Positions 49,216-52,214 of a stretch of 52,214 bases of DNA are shown here, piece by piece. The stretch comes from Nitrospinaceae bacterium. GTDB lineage: Bacteria > UBA8248. The notes beneath the pieces are model-generated. The model was not told the origin of the DNA, made no database searches, and was given only the letters and a program-made list of their open reading frames with translations. The position numbers and the translations under genes were made by a program. Positions within the stretch are counted from its first letter, which is position 1. Each line of letters opens with the position of its first letter. The stretch spans positions 1 through 52,214 of the forward strand of contig JABJAL010000112.1 in the NCBI GenBank assembly GCA_018669005.1, given 5' to 3'.

Positions 49216-49854
49216 TTACGTAGTGACTGGCTCGGCGGTCGGCGCTGCCACACCGATCATGCAGTCTCTTGTGACGGTGGCGGCAAGCTCTTCCTCGCTC
49301 ATCCCCTCGGTGCCCTCAGGCCGCCGAGGGAGCACCATGTAGCGCATGTCGGCGGTCGAGTCGTGCACCCGGATCGTCGTACTCTCGGGAAGCTCTAGCC
49401 CAAATTCTTTCAACACCTCTCTTGGCTCGCGTACGACGCGTGTTCGGTAAGCGCGGGATTTGTACCAATCCGGCGGAAGACCGATGAGGTTCCTCGGATA
49501 GCATGAGCAGAGCGTGCAGACGATGACGTTATGCACACTCTCGGTGTTCTCGACTGCGACGAGGAAGTAGGTTTGCCCCATGTCGAGGCCGAGTTCCTCG
49601 CAGGCGGCAGTTCCGTTTTCTAGAAGCCGCTCTTTATAAGCCGGGTCGGTCCATGCGCGGGCGACGACTTTCGCTCCCCGGGCGGGGGTGCGCTGGTCCA
49701 TCTTCTCGACCTCGCGGCGTACATCGTCTGCAGTGAACACGCCTTTTTCAATGAGAAGCTCACGCACAGCCGATTCGAGTATTTGGTAGTGAGTCAGAGG
49801 TCCATCCTGGTTGGGCGGATGGGCGTGGTCATGATGTGTATCGTTCATAGTCAT
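49216..49854 (-). CDS. Nitrile hydratase alpha subunit, cobalt type
   Basis: The 212-residue protein carries the metal motif VCTLCSCYPR (CTLCSC at residues 113-118). The threonine version is typical of cobalt enzymes, with two cysteines later oxidised. A His-rich start (NDTHHDHAHPP) precedes an alpha-subunit fold with ILESAVRELLIEKGVFTADD and LPPDWYKSRAYRTRVVREP. It turns nitriles into amides. It overlaps the beta C-terminal half gene as ATGA. The thiocyanate hydrolase gamma subunit is a close homologue, so substrate is open. Confidence 0.9.
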   Translation of the reverse strand: MTMNDTHHDHAHPPNQDGPLTHYQILESAVRELLIEKGVFTADDVRREVEKMDQRTPARGAKVVARAWTDPAYKERLLENGTAACEELGLDMGQTYFLVAVENTESVHNVIVCTLCSCYPRNLIGLPPDWYKSRAYRTRVVREPREVLKEFGLELPESTTIRVHDSTADMRYMVLPRRPEGTEGMSEEELAATVTRDCMIGVAAPTAEPVTT

Positions 49855-50150
49855 GCCTCCAAATCTCCGGCTGGCTCCAGCCAGTGCTCATAAATTTCGA
49901 TATCCACCGTATCGCCGTCAGGGCCCGCGTAATCAGGCCAGATGCGATGCTGGTTAAAGCGCACGCGGTAGAGTGTTCTTAGCGGCAAGCCGCTCCGTGC
50001 ATATGCAAGTTCTTCGGGGTTGGCGAAGTCCCCGCAAATTCGTTCGATGACGCCAGTTTTCCCTTTGATGTAGTGGGGGGTTCGGACATGGCCGATGGAG
50101 GGCGCTCGTCTTACATAAACCGCCTCGCCCGGCTGGTATTTTGCCGCCAT
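49851..50150 (-). CDS. Nitrile hydratase beta subunit, C-terminal half as separate protein
   Basis: The 99-residue protein from ATG 50150 reads KYQPGEAVYVRRAPSIGHVR, TPHYIKGKTGVIERICGDFA and TLYRVRFNQHRIWPDYAGPD, the C-terminal SH3-like barrel of nitrile hydratase beta. The frame is open upstream, but ATG 50150 begins the domain and lies 2 bases after the preceding gene's stop codon. Splitting of beta into two genes is seen in thiocyanate hydrolase and toyocamycin nitrile hydratase. Confidence 0.87.
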   Translation of the reverse strand: MAAKYQPGEAVYVRRAPSIGHVRTPHYIKGKTGVIERICGDFANPEELAYARSGLPLRTLYRVRFNQHRIWPDYAGPDGDTVDIEIYEHWLEPAGDLEA

Positions 50151-50152
50151 CC

Positions 50153-50476
50153 TCAGTCCCCTTTCAAGCGTACTTCGATCTCGGCCATTTTGCGGCTCAG
50201 CTCCTCTGAGGTATAGACGCCCCGCTCCAGCAGGGCGTTCGATATCGAGGTAATCCACCTCTCGTAATAGCTCATTTCCTCGTAGGCCTGCGGGCCAATA
50301 GCCTCGATTCCCTTTCGAAGCTCATCGACCTTGACGAGATCGCGCTCTTTGTTCGAGAGGAGCATGAGGAAAGCATCGACGCGTTTTTCCCAAAGGGCGT
50401 ATTCGTGCTCATTTTGGTCGATGGGGCCGCCGCCCGGCTCGCCGCCCATGTCGTGATGACCATGATGATCGTTCAC
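50153..50476 (-). CDS. Nitrile hydratase beta subunit, N-terminal half as separate protein
   Basis: The 107-residue protein starts with His-rich NDHHGHHDMGGEPGGGPIDQ and goes on with ALWEKRVDAFLMLLSN, GIEAIGPQAYEEMSYYERWI and NALLERGVYTSEELSRKMAE, the helical N-terminal half of nitrile hydratase beta. The DMGG start replaces the usual DxGG near the beta start. With the C-terminal half and alpha it would form a three-polypeptide enzyme. It is first in the transcript. Confidence 0.87.
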   Translation of the reverse strand: MNDHHGHHDMGGEPGGGPIDQNEHEYALWEKRVDAFLMLLSNKERDLVKVDELRKGIEAIGPQAYEEMSYYERWITSISNALLERGVYTSEELSRKMAEIEVRLKGD

Positions 50477-50587
50477 GCAGATCCCTCCTTGGGGATTTCA
50501 TATTGTAAAAAAGGATCTTACCCGCGCGTGCCGGACGCAACAAGCCCCTGGAAAGGGACTTGCTGGACTAGCTTGGTGTTCTTGAAA

Positions 50588-51172
50588 TTAGTTGGATTTG
50601 GTGAGCAGTGGCTGAAGGTTTCTGCCTGCACGAATAAGGTTCGGGAGCAATCCGCTGGGATTAAGCACCCCTCGCTCCTCATGGCAATTCCGGCAGTTTT
50701 CAACCGTCACCGGAAGGTTTCGGTAAAGGGCGCCATGGACCATTCGTGAATGGCAATCATTGCACTGGAGCTTTAGCGCCTCATGGCTCTGGTGGACCGG
50801 GAAGGTCGCAACAAGAGGATGGCTAGAGAGAGCAACCTTTTTGTCGTTATCCTTGAAGTCGGCATGGCACTGCAAGCAAATTTCGTTATCAACCGTGGCC
50901 TTGATGTAGTCGAATTTTCCCCTGAAATGCGAGATGAGCCGCTTGGCCCCTTGCATCTTGGCTTTTATCTGGCCAACGAAACCGGGATCGGAGTGGCATT
51001 GCATGCATTGGACCTGATCGTGGCCCGAGTTTTGCCAAGAGACGTACATCGTCTGCATCTCGTGGCAGGTGCCGCAGGTCTTGGAACTTGAGGTGTAGTA
51101 AAACCCGCCCGCACTCAAAGAGAGCAAAAGAACTATCACAGCTGTTAATACAACGCCGAATGTAAGTCTCAT
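50588..51172 (-). CDS. NapC/NrfH/NirT-type membrane tetra/pentaheme cytochrome c
   Basis: The 194-residue protein has one N-terminal membrane helix (about 4-25) and five CxxCH heme motifs: CGTCH, CMQCH, CLQCH, CNDCH and CRNCH. The SKTCGTCHEMQTMYVSW start and the QVQCMQCHSDPGFVGQ part match NapC/NrfH quinol dehydrogenases that pass electrons from the quinone pool to periplasmic reductases. It lies 72 bases downstream of a multiheme cytochrome, its likely partner. Confidence 0.9.
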   Translation of the reverse strand: MRLTFGVVLTAVIVLLLSLSAGGFYYTSSSKTCGTCHEMQTMYVSWQNSGHDQVQCMQCHSDPGFVGQIKAKMQGAKRLISHFRGKFDYIKATVDNEICLQCHADFKDNDKKVALSSHPLVATFPVHQSHEALKLQCNDCHSRMVHGALYRNLPVTVENCRNCHEERGVLNPSGLLPNLIRAGRNLQPLLTKSN

Positions 51173-51244
51173 AGAAAGCCGCCCATTCGATTCATAGGAT
51201 GAAAGTTGGGCCGGCGCCCCCAGGTGAGGGCGCCGGCAGCCAGC

Positions 51245-52214
51245 CTATTTATCGCCGTACCAATTGTTGTTTGATCGTACCTTGTCGAGGGCGGCCTGGA
51301 GCTTGGCCGGGTCGTCCCCTTTGTGGGCGTGGCACGCGTTACAACTGTTGGGCTGCTTTTTCTCGCCACCTGCGGCAATAGTCGCCTTGGGCTCCGTTAC
51401 ACGGAAGGTGTGGCTGTGCAGGTCGCCCGACTCTGCCGATTTGACGATGCGAGCCATGTGGCAACCAACGCAGCTTCCGAAGTCGTGGATGCTGTGAGAG
51501 AGCGAGGGGTTTTGCTTGAGCTGCTGGTGGCACGACATGCAGAGCGTATTGCCTGGCAGGCGCGTTTGATAGCGCGTGGCCGAACCGGTGGAGTGAACGG
51601 TGTGGCAACTGATGCAGGTCACGCCCTCTTTCGCGTGGCGGCTTTGCTTCCAGTCGAGGTATTGCTGATGGTGGCTTTTTGAATCGCCGCTGGGCCAGAA
51701 GCGTTTCTTGTCTTTTCCGGGTTTAACCTCATTGTAGTAGGCAAAGAGCGTTTTGCCCGGTTTGTAGCCCATTGGATAGCCGTGTTTTTTTGTCTTGTCC
51801 TTGCCGCGCGTGTGGCACGAGCCGCAAACCTGAACGGCGGCGCCCACGGGCAGGTTGGACGGGTTGACGATGTGCTGGGCGAATTCACCGGGTTTGGCAT
51901 CTACGTGCTTGTCGCCGGGGCCGTGGCAGGCCTCGCAGCCCACGCCGGTTTCCGAGAAGGTTTTCTTCTCGTAGTCGAGCCCGGTGACGTGGCAGCCGCC
52001 GCAGTTCTTCAACCAGGGGCGCTCTTTCCAGTTGTTGGGATGGTAGGGAACCCAGCGGCCCGATTCGAGATTGTACTGGGCGGGGAGTATGTATAGCTCA
52101 TCGTCGATTTTGGTGATGTAGCGCTGCTTCCACTGGTTACCGATGGTGTAGAGCGCCTTTTTTCTCAAAGGGGCGAGCGGGGTCTTTCTCGGTGAAGTCG
52201 CCGATAACCACGTC
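51245..52214 (-). CDS. Periplasmic multiheme cytochrome c (5' partial, frameshifted near its left end)
   Basis: The visible 307 residues have seven CxxCH motifs: CGGCH, CEACH, CGSCH, CISCH, CMSCH, CVGCH and CNACH. The spacing and NCGGCHVTGLDYEKKTF, VGCEACHGPGDKHVDAKP and ACHAHKG pieces suit an octaheme-type respiratory cytochrome. The gene is cut by the right edge. Upstream of the TTG at 52168 the coding sense continues in another frame (DVVIGDFTEKDPARPFEKKG), separated by a six-T run at 52158-52163. Removing one T joins the frames as FEKKALYTIG. It is either a sequencing error or a broken gene. The NapC-type gene downstream is its likely electron donor. Confidence 0.85.
   Translation of the reverse strand, partial: TWLSATSPRKTPLAPLRKKALYTIGNQWKQRYITKIDDELYILPAQYNLESGRWVPYHPNNWKERPWLKNCGGCHVTGLDYEKKTFSETGVGCEACHGPGDKHVDAKPGEFAQHIVNPSNLPVGAAVQVCGSCHTRGKDKTKKHGYPMGYKPGKTLFAYYNEVKPGKDKKRFWPSGDSKSHHQQYLDWKQSRHAKEGVTCISCHTVHSTGSATRYQTRLPGNTLCMSCHQQLKQNPSLSHSIHDFGSCVGCHMARIVKSAESGDLHSHTFRVTEPKATIAAGGEKKQPNSCNACHAHKGDDPAKLQAALDKVRSNNNWYGDK

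Noticed and set aside
1-52214. CRISPR array, tRNA, rRNA or insertion sequence
   Set aside because: No regularly spaced repeats, no cloverleaf-like sequences, and no transposase motifs were seen in either strand.

Overview
The window is bacterial chromosome, with no rRNA, tRNA or CRISPR array seen. It holds a tailed-phage-type structural gene cluster (bases 1 to about 19,880) followed by host metabolic genes (about 19,950 to 52,214). The host part has a complete coenzyme F420 biosynthesis operon, several luciferase-like (LLM) F420-dependent oxidoreductase genes, family III CoA-transferases, a PPOX-family protein, a nitrilase, a three-gene nitrile hydratase and multiheme cytochromes c. Together with a lipobox-type lipoprotein cytochrome this suggests an uncultured Gram-negative-type lineage of the Tectomicrobia / Binatia / SAR202-like sort. 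That placement is a guess from gene content only.

Phage-type region. In + strand order it has the C-terminal part of the large terminase (cut by the window edge), portal, a prohead protease fused to a Mu gpT-like major capsid protein, small virion proteins, a head-tail connector, a gp10-like protein, a tail terminator-like protein, tail tube, tape measure, a tail-tip protein, a hub protein ending in a LamG-like domain, and fibre-type proteins. This is a siphovirus-style tail. No integrase, repressor, replication or lysis gene is visible. The cluster is interrupted twice by host-type genes. Between portal and capsid lies a 4.5 kb minus-strand block: a small membrane protein, a formylglycine-generating-enzyme-like protein without the catalytic cysteines, remnants of a VOC and an LLM gene, a hairpin-rich stretch, and a diadenylate cyclase fused to a YbbR domain. 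Between tail tube and tape measure lies a membrane-anchored repeat protein. A leader element occurs three times, just before the capsid, tape-measure and tail-tip genes. Each copy has a conserved core around ATTTCCTG and, 46-48 nt further on, a GC-rich hairpin whose sequence differs while its position is kept.

Host region A (19.9-25.1 kb): a GAF/PP2C (RsbU-like) phosphatase, a TldD/TldE protease pair and an unrecognised cysteine-motif membrane protein. Host region B (25.3-34.3 kb, minus strand): cofG, cofH, an FrhB-like iron-sulfur flavoprotein, a nitroreductase, cofD, cofC and cofE, mostly joined by 4-base ATGA overlaps; upstream of these lie a CoA-transferase and aroE. Host region C (34.4-44.7 kb): a zinc alcohol dehydrogenase, a universal stress protein, a pair of 80-nt tandem structured elements with compensatory base changes (36,360-36,561), an alpha/beta hydrolase, an AbgB-like M20 hydrolase, a VOC protein, a CaCA-type exchanger, two LLM oxidoreductases and another CoA-transferase. 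Host region D (44.7-52.2 kb): a cytochrome c'-like lipoprotein, a PPOX protein, a nitrilase in a GC-rich patch, a zinc dehydrogenase, a DHFR/RibD-like reductase, a nitrile hydratase with its beta subunit split in two, a NapC/NrfH-type cytochrome, and a multiheme cytochrome that has a homopolymer frameshift and runs off the right edge.

The two strongest candidates for undescribed biology are the three-copy phage-block leader element and the covarying 80-nt tandem element upstream of the alpha/beta hydrolase gene.
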